A DNA stretch of 64,000 nt from an uncultured Pseudomonadota bacterium (lineage in GTDB: Bacteria; Myxococcota_A; UBA796; SXON01): positions 1-64,000 of the forward strand of contig CAIXRH010000337.1 of the NCBI GenBank assembly GCA_903921785.1. Reading direction: 5' to 3'. Numbering within the stretch: the stretch's first letter is position 1; each line of letters starts with the position of its first letter. Positions 41,441-50,669 of this stretch are shown here, in pieces. The notes under the pieces are model-generated. The model was given only the letters and a program-made list of their open reading frames with translations, did not search any database and was not told the origin of the DNA. A program made the translations under genes and the position numbers.

Positions 41441-42418
41441 GTGAGGGCGAAGCTGCTGCGCGGCGCCCTCGCCGTGCTCGTCTCCTGTGCGCTCCTCGGG
41501 CTGGTGCTCGCGAAGCTCGACACCCGCACCGCCTGGGAACGAATCCTCGGCGCCGATCTCGGCTGGATCGGGGTCTCCGCGCTGCTCTCCGCAGGCGTGC
41601 TCGTGCTCCGGGGGCTCCGCTTCTCGGCGCTCATGCAGCGCCCGGACCCGGGCGCGGCCACCGCGGCGGTGGCGGGGCAGGGCTTCCTCACCCGCGTCAC
41701 GCCTTTTCGCCTCGGCGAGCTGGTGATGCCCTACGTGCTCGGCCGCTACGCCGACGAAGACGCCGCCCACACCCTCGTCGCGCTCTTGCTGGTCCGCCTC
41801 GTGGACCTCTGCCTCATCGCCGGCGCCGGCGCGATCGCCGCGATGGCGTTCTCGGGGCCCAGTGAGTCGTGGCGCGGCGTGGCGGTTTTGCTGGTGGTGG
41901 CGCTCTCCGCGCTCCTGCTCACCTTCCGGACGTGGATGCGCCTTGGCATTGGGCTGGCGGCGTGGGGGGTCAAGCGCCTGGGGCTCACCCGCGTCGCGAT
42001 GGTGGCGCGCATCGTGGCGCGGCTGGAGGGGATGTCCACCAGCATGGCTCGCCTCACCCGGCGGCAGCAGCTGGCCGTCGCGGGGTGGTCGCTCGCGATC
42101 TTCGTGGTGCAGACCGTGCTCCTCGGCACGCTGCCCCGGGCGTTCGGGGTGCAGCTCGCGCCGCTTCAGCTCCTCGTCGGCGCGTCGGCCGCGCAGATCG
42201 GCGCGGCATTGCCGGTGGCGAGCGTGGGCTCGATCGGCACGCTGGAGGCCGCCTGGGTGGCCGGGTTCATGTGGGTCGGGGTGAGCCAGGACGACGCGGT
42301 GTTCACCGCGATCGCGGCGCAGGTGCTCACCCTGGCGTATTCGGCCGCGTTCGCCGCGGTCGCCTGGATCTACCTGGACCGTCGGGGTCCCTCCCCCACC
42401 GCGTCGCCGCCGCGTTAG
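41441..42418 (+). CDS. UPF0104/LPG-flippase-type membrane protein
   Basis: 325 residues with about eight helices in the lysylphosphatidylglycerol-synthase TM / UPF0104 pattern. Landmarks are LRGLRFSALMQ, RVTPFRLGELVMPYVLGRY, an LVRLVDLCLIAGAGAIAAMA helix, and the late LPVASVGSIGTLEAAW motif. Family members move or anchor polyprenyl- or lipid-linked substrates. It opens a plus-strand run of six genes (41441-47721) with very short spacers. GTG is at 41441, after a GGGAGGGCC ribosome-binding site. Confidence 0.82.
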   Translation: MRAKLLRGALAVLVSCALLGLVLAKLDTRTAWERILGADLGWIGVSALLSAGVLVLRGLRFSALMQRPDPGAATAAVAGQGFLTRVTPFRLGELVMPYVLGRYADEDAAHTLVALLLVRLVDLCLIAGAGAIAAMAFSGPSESWRGVAVLLVVALSALLLTFRTWMRLGIGLAAWGVKRLGLTRVAMVARIVARLEGMSTSMARLTRRQQLAVAGWSLAIFVVQTVLLGTLPRAFGVQLAPLQLLVGASAAQIGAALPVASVGSIGTLEAAWVAGFMWVGVSQDDAVFTAIAAQVLTLAYSAAFAAVAWIYLDRRGPSPTASPPR

Positions 42419-42435
42419 CCGGCGCACGGAGCTTC

Positions 42436-43494
42436 ATGGCGACGGATCCTCCCCTCCCCGCGCTTCCTCCCGGCGATGCCGTGACGGAGGACGCGCGTCC
42501 GTACCTCTCCGTCGTGATCCCCGTCTTCGACGAGGAGCCCAACATCCCGGGGCTCTACGCGGAGATCACCGCCGCGCTCGCGGCGATGACCCGCCCGTAC
42601 GAGGTGATCGCGATCGACGACGGCAGCCGCGACGGCTCGTTCGCCGCCCTCGCGGCCCTCGCCGAGCGGGACCCCCGCTGGCGCATCGTCCGCTTCCGCA
42701 AGAACTTCGGGCAGACCCCGGCGTTCACCGCGGGCTTCGACCTGTCGCTCGGCGAGTGGATCGTCACCCTCGACGCCGACCTGCAGAACGACCCCGCCGA
42801 CATCCCCATGCTCCTGGCCAAGGCCGAAGAAGGGTACGACGTGGTGAGCGGCTGGCGGGTGCGGCGGAAGGACACGATGATCGCCCGTAAGCTTCCCTCG
42901 AAGGTGGCGAACTGGCTCATCGCCCACGTCACCGGCGTCACCTTGCACGACTACGGGTGTTCGCTGAAGGTGTACCACACGGAGGTGGTGAAGAACGTGC
43001 GGCTCTACGGGGAGCTGCACCGGTTCGTCCCCGCGGTGGCGAGCAGCATGGGCATCCGCCTGGTGGAGGTGCCGGTGAACCACCGGCCCCGAGAGCTCGG
43101 CACCTCGAAGTACACCGGCTTCGTCAAGACGATCTCCCGCGCCACCAAGGTCTTCCTCGACCTGCTGATGGTGCGGTTCCTGCTCAGCTACTCCACGCGC
43201 CCGCTGCACATCTTCGGCACCCTCGGGCTCAGCTCGTCGGGGATCGGGTTCCTGCTCGGCCTGCGGCTCACCTACGAGAAGCTCGTCCTCGACGAGACCC
43301 TCAGCAACCGCCCGTTGTTGACCCTGGCGGTTTTGCTCATCATCGTCGGCGTACAATTCCTCAGCATGGGGCTCCTCGGGGAGCTGGTGGTGCGCACCTA
43401 CCACGAGACCCAGAACAAGCCGATCTACGCGATCCGCACCCTCGTGCAGGCGGCCGCGCCCGGCCGTACGCCGCTCCGTCGCACCGGGCACTGA
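42436..43494 (+). CDS. Family 2 glycosyltransferase, DPM1/ArnC-like with two C-terminal TM helices
   Basis: 352 residues. The GT-A fold begins YLSVVIPVFDEEPNIP and continues IAIDDGSRDGSF, RFRKNFGQTPAFTAGFDLS and the metal-binding TLDADLQNDP. GTSKYTGF is the polyprenyl-phosphate glycosyltransferase lid motif. Two hydrophobic hairpins at the C-terminus anchor it. The expected product is a sugar on undecaprenyl phosphate, the donor for the GT-C proteins nearby. ATG 42436 follows GGAGC, and the stop of the previous gene (TTAGCC) forms the start-proximal motif. Confidence 0.92.
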   Translation: MATDPPLPALPPGDAVTEDARPYLSVVIPVFDEEPNIPGLYAEITAALAAMTRPYEVIAIDDGSRDGSFAALAALAERDPRWRIVRFRKNFGQTPAFTAGFDLSLGEWIVTLDADLQNDPADIPMLLAKAEEGYDVVSGWRVRRKDTMIARKLPSKVANWLIAHVTGVTLHDYGCSLKVYHTEVVKNVRLYGELHRFVPAVASSMGIRLVEVPVNHRPRELGTSKYTGFVKTISRATKVFLDLLMVRFLLSYSTRPLHIFGTLGLSSSGIGFLLGLRLTYEKLVLDETLSNRPLLTLAVLLIIVGVQFLSMGLLGELVVRTYHETQNKPIYAIRTLVQAAAPGRTPLRRTGH

Positions 43495-43495
43495 C

Positions 43496-44242
43496 GTGGA
43501 TCGCACCGCCTACGACCGCTACTTCGCCCTCGAAGAGCGCCACTTCTGGCGGGTGGCGCGGCGGAAGCTGGTGCTGGAGCTGCTGGAGCAACACCGCCCC
43601 GGGCCCGGGCCTCTCCGCATCCTCGACGTGGGCGGCGCCTGCTCGCTCATCCCCCGGGAGATGCAGCGCTTCGGCCCGGTCACGGTCATCGAGCCGGACG
43701 CGGCCACGGTGGAGTTCTCCCGCCGCGAGCTGGGGCTCGACGTGCGGTGCGGCGGCCTCCCGGACAAGCTCCCGGTCGAAGGCCCGTTCGACGTGATCAC
43801 CATGCTCGACGTGCTGGAGCACATCGACGACGACGCGGGCGCGCTGCGGGCGATCCGCCCGCTCCTCCGCCCGGGCGGGCTGCTCCTGCTCACCGTGCCG
43901 GCGCTGCCGGTCTTGTGGAGCTCCCACGACGTGTCGGTGCACCACAAGCGGCGTTACCTCCGCCCCGGCTTCCGCTCGTTGATCGAGGACAACGGCTTCG
44001 TGGTGAACCGCCTGTCGTACCACACGAGCCTGCTCCTCCCGGTGCTCGCTCCGCAGCGCATCGCGGACCGGTGGAAGGGCATCGATCCCCACGCCGAGTA
44101 CAACGTCAAACCGCCGCCCGCCCCGGTAAACCGGGCGTTCGCGGCGGTGATGTCGGTGGAGGCCAGTTTGTTCCGCCGAATGGACCTGCCGATCGGCTCT
44201 TCGCTCGTCGCCGTGGCCACCCCCGGCCCCGTCGGGAGCTAG
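43496..44242 (+). CDS. Class I methyltransferase of the glycan cluster
   Basis: 248 residues from a GTG one nt after the preceding stop. Motif I is RILDVGGACSLIP, motif II VTVIEPDAATVEFSRRELG, with FDVITMLDVLEHIDDDAGAL and RPLLRPGGLLLLTVPALPVL. The DRYFALEERHFWRVARRKLV beginning is that of methyltransferases found next to DPM1-like glycosyltransferases. It may methylate a lipid-linked sugar or an O-antigen-like chain. A hydrophobic patch (SYHTSLLLPVLAPQ) suggests membrane contact. Confidence 0.88.
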   Translation: MDRTAYDRYFALEERHFWRVARRKLVLELLEQHRPGPGPLRILDVGGACSLIPREMQRFGPVTVIEPDAATVEFSRRELGLDVRCGGLPDKLPVEGPFDVITMLDVLEHIDDDAGALRAIRPLLRPGGLLLLTVPALPVLWSSHDVSVHHKRRYLRPGFRSLIEDNGFVVNRLSYHTSLLLPVLAPQRIADRWKGIDPHAEYNVKPPPAPVNRAFAAVMSVEASLFRRMDLPIGSSLVAVATPGPVGS

Positions 44243-44250
44243 GCCCGGCG

Positions 44251-45672
44251 ATGGTCTTCACGTCGTGGGTCTTCGTCGGGTTCTTCGCGGTGGTGTACCC
44301 CGTCTATCTGGGCTTGCAGCGCCACTTCCGCGCCCAGAACCTGTTCCTGCTCGTCGTGAGCTGCATCTTCTACGGCTACTGGGATTGGCGCTTCCTCGCC
44401 CTCCTCGGCGGCTCCACCGTGGTGGACTACACCCTCGCCCGCTGGATCGACGCCACCGAGGAGCCCCGGGCGCGCAAGCGGCTGGTCACCGCCTCGATCC
44501 TGATGAACCTCGGGGTCCTCGGGCTGTTCAAGTACTTCAACTTCTTCGCAGACAGCGCGGTGGCGCTCCTGGACACGCTCGGGTTCTCGTCCACGTGGAC
44601 GCCGATCCGGGTGATCCTCCCCGTGGGCGTGTCGTTCTACACGTTCCAGGCGCTCAGCTACACGATCGAGGTCTACCGGAAGAACCTGAAGGCCACGCGC
44701 AGCTTCGTGGAGTTCGCGGTCTACGTGACCTTCTTCCCGCAGCTCGTGGCCGGGCCCATCGAGCGGTCCACGCACCTCCTGCCCCAGGTGCAGACCCCGC
44801 GGGTGGTGCGGCTCCCCGAGGTGAACGCCGGGTTGTCCCTGATCCTCTGGGGCTTCTTCAAGAAGCTGGTGATCGCCGACAACGTGGCGCGGGTGGCCAA
44901 CGAGGTCTTCGACCACCACCGGAGCTACGAGGGGCTCGACCTCGTGCTCGGCGTCCTGGCGTTCACCCTCCAGATCTACTGCGACTTCTCCGCCTACACC
45001 GACATCGCCCGGGGCCTCGCGAAGCTGCTCGGCTTCGACCTGATGCTCAACTTCCGTATCCCCTACCTGGCGCTGAGCCCGAGCGACTTCTGGCAGCGCT
45101 GGCACATCTCCCTGTCGGGGTGGCTCCGCGATTACCTGTACATTCCCCTGGGCGGCAACCAGGGTGGCGCGTGGCTCACCTACCGCAACCTCGCCATCAC
45201 CATGCTCCTGGGCGGGCTCTGGCACGGCGCCTCCTGGAACTTCGTGCTCTGGGGCTCGTTCCACGGGGCGATCCTCATCGTGTACCGCGCGCTGGGCGCG
45301 GCCCCGGAGCGCGAGCCGACCCCGGTGTCCGTGGGGGGGCACCTCCGCCGCTTCGCGCAGCTCGGGGTGATGTTCACGCTGACCAACATCGGCTGGGTGC
45401 TCTTCCGGGCCACCACCGTCGCGCAGATCGCCTGGTTCTTCACCCACTCCGGCGTGCGGACCTCGGGTCACACCCCCGGCTTCGCCGCCGACCTCGCGCT
45501 GGCCGCCGCGCCGCTCCTGCTCGTGGACCTCGCCCAGGCCCTCCGGGGTGACCTCGCCGTGCTCGCGCGCCTGCCCACGCCCGCCCGGGCCCTGGTGATC
45601 GGGCTGCTCCTCGTCGGGCTCACCGCCTTCGGGGTGCGCACCACCTCCGAATTCATCTACTTCCAGTTCTGA
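44251..45672 (+). CDS. MBOAT-family O-acyltransferase (AlgI/DltB type)
   Basis: 473 residues with about eleven helices. The markers are ILPVGVSFYTFQALSYTIEV, FFPQLVAGPIERSTHLLPQ, DFWQRWHISLSGWLRDYLYI and GGLWHGASWNFVLWG, the last carrying the conserved His at residue 325. AlgI-like proteins pass acyl groups across the inner membrane for O-acetylation of exported polysaccharide, handing them to a periplasmic SGNH partner. That partner is the next gene, 12 nt downstream. Confidence 0.95.
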   Translation: MVFTSWVFVGFFAVVYPVYLGLQRHFRAQNLFLLVVSCIFYGYWDWRFLALLGGSTVVDYTLARWIDATEEPRARKRLVTASILMNLGVLGLFKYFNFFADSAVALLDTLGFSSTWTPIRVILPVGVSFYTFQALSYTIEVYRKNLKATRSFVEFAVYVTFFPQLVAGPIERSTHLLPQVQTPRVVRLPEVNAGLSLILWGFFKKLVIADNVARVANEVFDHHRSYEGLDLVLGVLAFTLQIYCDFSAYTDIARGLAKLLGFDLMLNFRIPYLALSPSDFWQRWHISLSGWLRDYLYIPLGGNQGGAWLTYRNLAITMLLGGLWHGASWNFVLWGSFHGAILIVYRALGAAPEREPTPVSVGGHLRRFAQLGVMFTLTNIGWVLFRATTVAQIAWFFTHSGVRTSGHTPGFAADLALAAAPLLLVDLAQALRGDLAVLARLPTPARALVIGLLLVGLTAFGVRTTSEFIYFQF

Positions 45673-45684
45673 CCTGCCCTGACC

Positions 45685-46728
45685 ATGGCCAACCCCTTCC
45701 GCCTCCCCACCGAGTCGACGCCGCCCACCACGGCGAGCGCGATGGTGCGCGCCGCGCTCGGAGCGCTCGGGGTGCTCGTGCTGGCGAACCTCGCGGCGGG
45801 GCCGTTCCTCGCGCAGGCCACGCCGAACGAAGGCTACCGGCTCATCGCCGAGAAGTGGCGCCTCGTGGAGGCGCAGACCGCCCCGGTGGACTGGCTGCTC
45901 CTCGGCGACTCCAGCTGCAACCAGGGCCTCGACCCCGCCGGGTTCCGCGCGGCGGGCCTCGGCTCCGCGCTGAACCTCTGCACCATCGGTGACCTGCTCA
46001 CGCTCAACGACGCGTGGATGCTCGACAGCGTCATCGCCCACGCTGGGCCTCCTCGACGCGGCGTGGTGGTGACCCATGTCTACGACATGTGGCACCGCGC
46101 GCCGAACCCCTCGCTACTGGGAAAGGTACCCTTGCCCTGGGGCTTCTGGGCGCAGGGCGCCGCGGCGATCAAGCTGCGCCCCGAGCAGCAGTGGCGGGTC
46201 CTCCTCGCGCGCTACGCGCCGCTGTACGAAGAGAGCGCCAGCCTCGCAACGGCGCTCCGGGCGGGCCCCGGGGCGTGGAGCCCCGGGCCGGTCACCGACG
46301 CGGCCGGGTTCAAGGCGGAGGTGGAGGCGAACCCCGAGGCGGTGGCGAAGGACGTCCGCGCCCACCAGGCCTTCGTGGCGAAGGCGCACTTCAAGCTGTC
46401 GGCGGCGAACGAAGCCGGCCTCGAAGCGCTGCTCACCGCGGCCGACGCGCGCGGCTTCGACGTGTACCTGGTGAACAGCCCGCTCATCGAGGGCCTCGAC
46501 GCGGACCCCGCGTTCACCGGGTACTACGCCGACGTTGTCGCCAGCCTGCAGGCGCACGTGGCCGGCCACCGCCGCGCCCACCTCCTGCTCGCGGCGCCGA
46601 TGACCTTCCCGGCCGCCGAGATGGTGAACGCGGACCACCTCACGGTGGCGGGCGCGGAGCGGTTCACGGCGCGGGTGATCGACGAGATCGGGCGATCCGC
46701 GGCGGACGGCGCCGGTCAGCCGCGGTAG
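45685..46728 (+). CDS. Periplasmic SGNH-type acyl-group transferase partner of the MBOAT protein
   Basis: 347 residues with an N-terminal membrane anchor (LGALGVLVLANLAAGPFLA). Block I WLLLGDSSCNQGLDP places the nucleophile Ser at 76 and the late block V reads MVNADHLTVAGA (Asp-His), as in AlgJ/AlgX and plant-like SGNH acetyltransferases. An Asn equivalent (ALNLCTIGD) lies between them. It probably accepts acyl groups from the MBOAT protein and transfers them to a glycan. Sequence identity to AlgJ/AlgX looks low, so the substrate is open. Confidence 0.8.
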   Translation: MANPFRLPTESTPPTTASAMVRAALGALGVLVLANLAAGPFLAQATPNEGYRLIAEKWRLVEAQTAPVDWLLLGDSSCNQGLDPAGFRAAGLGSALNLCTIGDLLTLNDAWMLDSVIAHAGPPRRGVVVTHVYDMWHRAPNPSLLGKVPLPWGFWAQGAAAIKLRPEQQWRVLLARYAPLYEESASLATALRAGPGAWSPGPVTDAAGFKAEVEANPEAVAKDVRAHQAFVAKAHFKLSAANEAGLEALLTAADARGFDVYLVNSPLIEGLDADPAFTGYYADVVASLQAHVAGHRRAHLLLAAPMTFPAAEMVNADHLTVAGAERFTARVIDEIGRSAADGAGQPR

Positions 46729-46737
46729 GAGCCGCGC

Positions 46738-47721
46738 ATGGCGGTCATCGTCACCGGGGCGGCGGGGTTCATCGGGATGCACGTGGCGGAGCGGCTGCTC
46801 GCGCGCGGGGAGTCCGTCGTCGGGGTAGACAGCTTCAACGCCTACTACGACCCGACGCTGAAGGAAGCCCGCGCCGCGCGCCTCGTGGCGCACCCGGCGT
46901 TCCGGCTCGTCCGCCTGGACATCGCGGACGCGCCGGCCTTGCAGGACGTCTTCGCCGAAGCGCGCGCCGACCGGGTGGTCCACCTCGCCGCACAGGCGGG
47001 CGTACGGTACTCGATCGAGCAGCCCTTCGCGTACGAAGCGGCCAACCTCAAGGGACACCTCTCGGTCCTCGAAGCGTGCCGGCGCACCGCCGGGCTCCGG
47101 CACCTCGTGTACGCCTCCTCCAGCTCGGTGTACGGCGACCGCCCGCTCGGCGACCGTGGCTTCGCCGAGGCCGACCCCGTGGACGCGCCCGTGTCGCTCT
47201 ACGCGGCGACCAAGCGCGCGGGGGAGCTGATGAGCGCGTCGTACGCCCACCTCTACGGGATCCCCCAGAGCGGCCTGCGCTTCTTCACGGTGTACGGCCC
47301 GTGGGGGCGCCCGGACATGGCGTACTACTCGTTCACCGACAAGCTCCTCGCGGGCCAGTCCATCCCGGTCTTCGGCGCGGGGCAGATGGCGCGCGACTTC
47401 ACCTACGTGGACGACGTGGTGGACGGCGTGCTCGGCGTGCTCGACCAGCCGCCGCCGTCCCGCGAGCCGCGGATCCTCAACCTCGGCGGGAACCACCCCC
47501 ACGGGCTCCTGGAGATGATCCAGCTCCTCGAAGCGGCGGTCGGGGTGCCGGCGCGGATGGAGCTCCTCCCGATGCAGGCGGGGGATGTGTCTTCCACCTA
47601 CGCCGACATCTCCCGAATTCAGGCGCTCAGCGGCTACGCGCCGAAGGTGCCGCTCGCGGAGGGGCTGCGGCGGTTCGTGGCGTGGCGGAGAGGGTACGGG
47701 GAGCGGCTCGGCCGCGGCTGA
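46738..47721 (+). CDS. UDP-glucuronate 4-epimerase (CapI-like, extended SDR)
   Basis: 327 residues. Rossmann motif VTGAAGFIGMHVAERLL, then VGVDSFNAYYDPTLKEARAA, the pattern that separates UDP-glucuronate 4-epimerases from GalE. Catalytic ASSSSVYG and LYAATKRAGELM (YxxxK), and the FFTVYGPWGRPDMAYYSFTD substrate loop follow. It should interconvert UDP-GlcA and UDP-GalA, supplying acidic sugar for the cluster. GGAGCCGC precedes the ATG. It ends the plus-strand run and converges on mlaF. Confidence 0.93.
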   Translation: MAVIVTGAAGFIGMHVAERLLARGESVVGVDSFNAYYDPTLKEARAARLVAHPAFRLVRLDIADAPALQDVFAEARADRVVHLAAQAGVRYSIEQPFAYEAANLKGHLSVLEACRRTAGLRHLVYASSSSVYGDRPLGDRGFAEADPVDAPVSLYAATKRAGELMSASYAHLYGIPQSGLRFFTVYGPWGRPDMAYYSFTDKLLAGQSIPVFGAGQMARDFTYVDDVVDGVLGVLDQPPPSREPRILNLGGNHPHGLLEMIQLLEAAVGVPARMELLPMQAGDVSSTYADISRIQALSGYAPKVPLAEGLRRFVAWRRGYGERLGRG

Positions 47722-47727
47722 GCCAGC

Positions 47728-47784
47728 CAGCGACGTTGGTCCTGGCTCGCGACGGTGAAGACGGGCCGGGAGGGGGGACCCTGA
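47728..47784 (-). repeat. 3'-flanking element R2, copy 5 (best preserved)
   Basis: Starts one or two nt after the mlaF stop (TAG at 47786-47788 on the minus strand). In the gene sense it reads GGGTCCCCCCTCCCGGCCC, CTTCACCGTCGCGAGCCAGG, ACCAACGTCG. It fills the whole 64-bp convergent gap between the epimerase and mlaF. Confidence 0.8.
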
Positions 47785-47785
47785 T

Positions 47786-48544
47786 CTACACCTTGATTGG
47801 CCCCTCCAACCTCCCCTCCACGAACTGACGCACCACCGGATTGTCGGTCGTGCGTACGTCGTCGGGGGTGCCCTCGAAGATGACCTGCCCTTCGAAGAGC
47901 ATGGCGATCTTGTCGGCGATGTGGAGCGTGGCCTGCATGTCGTGGCTGATCACGAGGCTGGTGAGGCCGGGGGTGCTGTCCTGGGTGCCGCGGATCAGCT
48001 CGTCCACGTGGGCGGTCATGATCGGGTCGAGGCCGGTGGTCGGCTCGTCGTAGAGGAGGAACTCCGGCTTTCGCACCAGCGCCCGCGCCACCGCCGCGCG
48101 TTTGCGCATGCCGCCGGAGAGCTGGTGGGGGTCCTTGTGGCCGTGCTCCAACAGGCCCACGCTCGCGAGCGCAGCGTCGACCCGGGCCTTGAGCTCCTTC
48201 TCCTTGAGCCGCTCGTGCTCCCTGAGCGGAAACGCGATGTTCTCGTAGATGGTCATCGAGTCGAAGAGGGCGGCGTTCTGGAAGACCATCCCGAAGCGGT
48301 TGCGCATCTTCAAGAGCGCGCTGTCCCCCAGCTTCGTCATGTCCTGCCCGCCGAGGAGGATGTTCCCGGAGTCGGGGCGGAGCAGACCCATGAGGATCTT
48401 CAGGAGCACCGACTTTCCGGTACCCGAGCGGCCGATGACCACCGTGATCTTCCCGCGGGGAATCTCCAGGTTCACCCCTCGGAGCACCTCCTGGGCGCCG
48501 AAGCGCTTCTTGAGGTCGACGAGCTGGATCGCGCCGTCGTCCAT
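47786..48544 (-). CDS. mlaF: MlaF-type ABC ATPase of a lipid-trafficking transporter
   Basis: 252 residues: Walker A GRSGTGKS, Q-loop MVFQNAALFDSMTIYENIAF, signature LSGGMRKRAAVARAL, Walker B LLYDEPTTGLDP and H-loop SLVISHDM. The GGMRKR signature and the DSMTIYENIAFPLREH loop are characteristic of MlaF/MCE-system ATPases. It powers phospholipid movement between inner and outer membranes with the permease encoded 3 nt upstream. No MlaD/MCE substrate-binding gene follows, so that subunit must be elsewhere. Confidence 0.93.
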   Translation of the reverse strand: MDDGAIQLVDLKKRFGAQEVLRGVNLEIPRGKITVVIGRSGTGKSVLLKILMGLLRPDSGNILLGGQDMTKLGDSALLKMRNRFGMVFQNAALFDSMTIYENIAFPLREHERLKEKELKARVDAALASVGLLEHGHKDPHQLSGGMRKRAAVARALVRKPEFLLYDEPTTGLDPIMTAHVDELIRGTQDSTPGLTSLVISHDMQATLHIADKIAMLFEGQVIFEGTPDDVRTTDNPVVRQFVEGRLEGPIKV

Positions 48545-48546
48545 GC

Positions 48547-49353
48547 TCAGATCCGATTGACGCTGAGCGGCGCCATGATCACGGTGACGAAGTAGTCGAC
48601 GACCAGGATCGCGACGCCCGCCGCCACGACCGCCTTGGTCGTGGCCTGCCCGACGCCCTCCGCGCCGCCCTTTGCGTGGTACCCGCGCCAACAGCCGACG
48701 CTGGCGACGATGAACCCGAAGAGCGCCGACTTGAGCATGCCGCCCCAGATGTCGTCGGGGTCGACGAACCAGGCCATGCGGTCGAAGAACGGGCCAGGGT
48801 TCACCTGCAGGACGTGGGTGGCGACCCAGGAGACCCCGAGGGCGCCGACGCCGTCGAAGGCGGCGCACAAGATGGGCATCATCAGGATCGTGGCCCCGAT
48901 CCGCGGGGCGGCGAGGTACTGGATGGGGTCGATCGCCATGGACTCCAGCGCGTCGATCTGCTCGGTGACCCGCATGGTGCCGAGCTCCGCCGCCATCGCC
49001 GAGCCCACCCGCCCGTTGACCATCAGGCTGGTGAGCACCGGGCCGAGCTCGCGGGTGAGCGCTAGCACCACGGTGCTGCCGATGAGGCCGCGGGCGCCGA
49101 ACTTGCCGAAGGCGAAGTCGCTCTGCACCGCGAAGACCATCCCGGTGAACGCCCCGGTGATGAGCACGATCGAGAGCGACTGGTTGCCGACGAAGTACAT
49201 CTGCTTGATCAAGAGCCGCAGGCGGTACGGCGGCCGGAGGATGCCCCACAACGCCCACGCCGTGAACTTCGTGTAGCTGCCGAAGTCGTTGACCACGCCG
49301 AGCACGGCCGCGCCGAGGCTCTCGACGACGTTCAGCGGGCGCTCCCCGCTCAC
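48547..49353 (-). CDS. mlaE: MlaE-type permease
   Basis: 268 residues with five to six helices and the MlaE landmarks: IVLITGAFTGMVFAVQSDFA, the cytoplasmic coupling region ALTRELGPVLTSLMVNGRVG with SAMAAELGTMRVTEQIDALE, and DPIQYLAAPRI. It forms the dimeric membrane part of the retrograde or anterograde phospholipid transporter with MlaF. GTG at 49353 is used; there is no strong ribosome-binding site, and the previous gene ends 22 nt upstream, so translational re-initiation is likely. Confidence 0.93.
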   Translation of the reverse strand: MSGERPLNVVESLGAAVLGVVNDFGSYTKFTAWALWGILRPPYRLRLLIKQMYFVGNQSLSIVLITGAFTGMVFAVQSDFAFGKFGARGLIGSTVVLALTRELGPVLTSLMVNGRVGSAMAAELGTMRVTEQIDALESMAIDPIQYLAAPRIGATILMMPILCAAFDGVGALGVSWVATHVLQVNPGPFFDRMAWFVDPDDIWGGMLKSALFGFIVASVGCWRGYHAKGGAEGVGQATTKAVVAAGVAILVVDYFVTVIMAPLSVNRI

Positions 49354-49375
49354 CAGGAGGTCCGGGCGGGGAGGC

Positions 49376-50317
<942 letters not shown>

Positions 50318-50353
50318 GGGGCGCGGATTAGCCGTGGCGAAAGGGTGGCGCCA

Positions 50354-50361
50354 GATTAGCC
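50354..50361 (+). promoter_or_regulatory. GATTAGCC start-proximal motif of yhbY
   Basis: GATTAGCC, a 7-nt GCGCCCG spacer, then ATG at 50369. This is the same 8-mer and almost the same spacer as at 38906 on the other strand, upstream of an unrelated gene. Confidence 0.5.
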
Positions 50362-50368
50362 GCGCCCG

Positions 50369-50665
50369 ATGGACCTCACCGGCAAGCAGAAAGCGTTCCT
50401 CCGTGGGCTCGCCCACGACCTCGACCCCGTCGTCTTCGTGGGGAAGGAAGGCGCCTCCGAGGCCGTCATCCGCAAGACCCACCTCGAGCTGGAGGCCCAC
50501 GAGCTCATCAAGGTGCGCGTGGGCGACGGCGCCGAAGAAGATGGCGACACGATCGTGGCCGCCCTCCTCGCCGGCACCGGCGCGGCGCTGGCCCAGCGGA
50601 TCGGCCACGTGGCGGTGCTGTACCGGCGTAAGCGGAAGCAGGCCAAGCTGATCCTCCCGAAGTAG
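50369..50665 (+). CDS. yhbY: YhbY/CRM-domain RNA-binding protein
   Basis: 98 residues forming a single CRM (CRS1-YhbY) domain: [40 protein letters not shown], the GxxG-like loop and LYRRKRK. YhbY binds the 50S precursor and contributes to ribosome assembly. Full length for the family. It is followed four nt later by the YciB-like gene, so the two are co-transcribed. Confidence 0.93.
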   Translation: MDLTGKQKAFLRGLAHDLDPVVFVGKEGASEAVIRKTHLELEAHELIKVRVGDGAEEDGDTIVAALLAGTGAALAQRIGHVAVLYRRKRKQAKLILPK

Positions 50666-50669
50666 CCGC

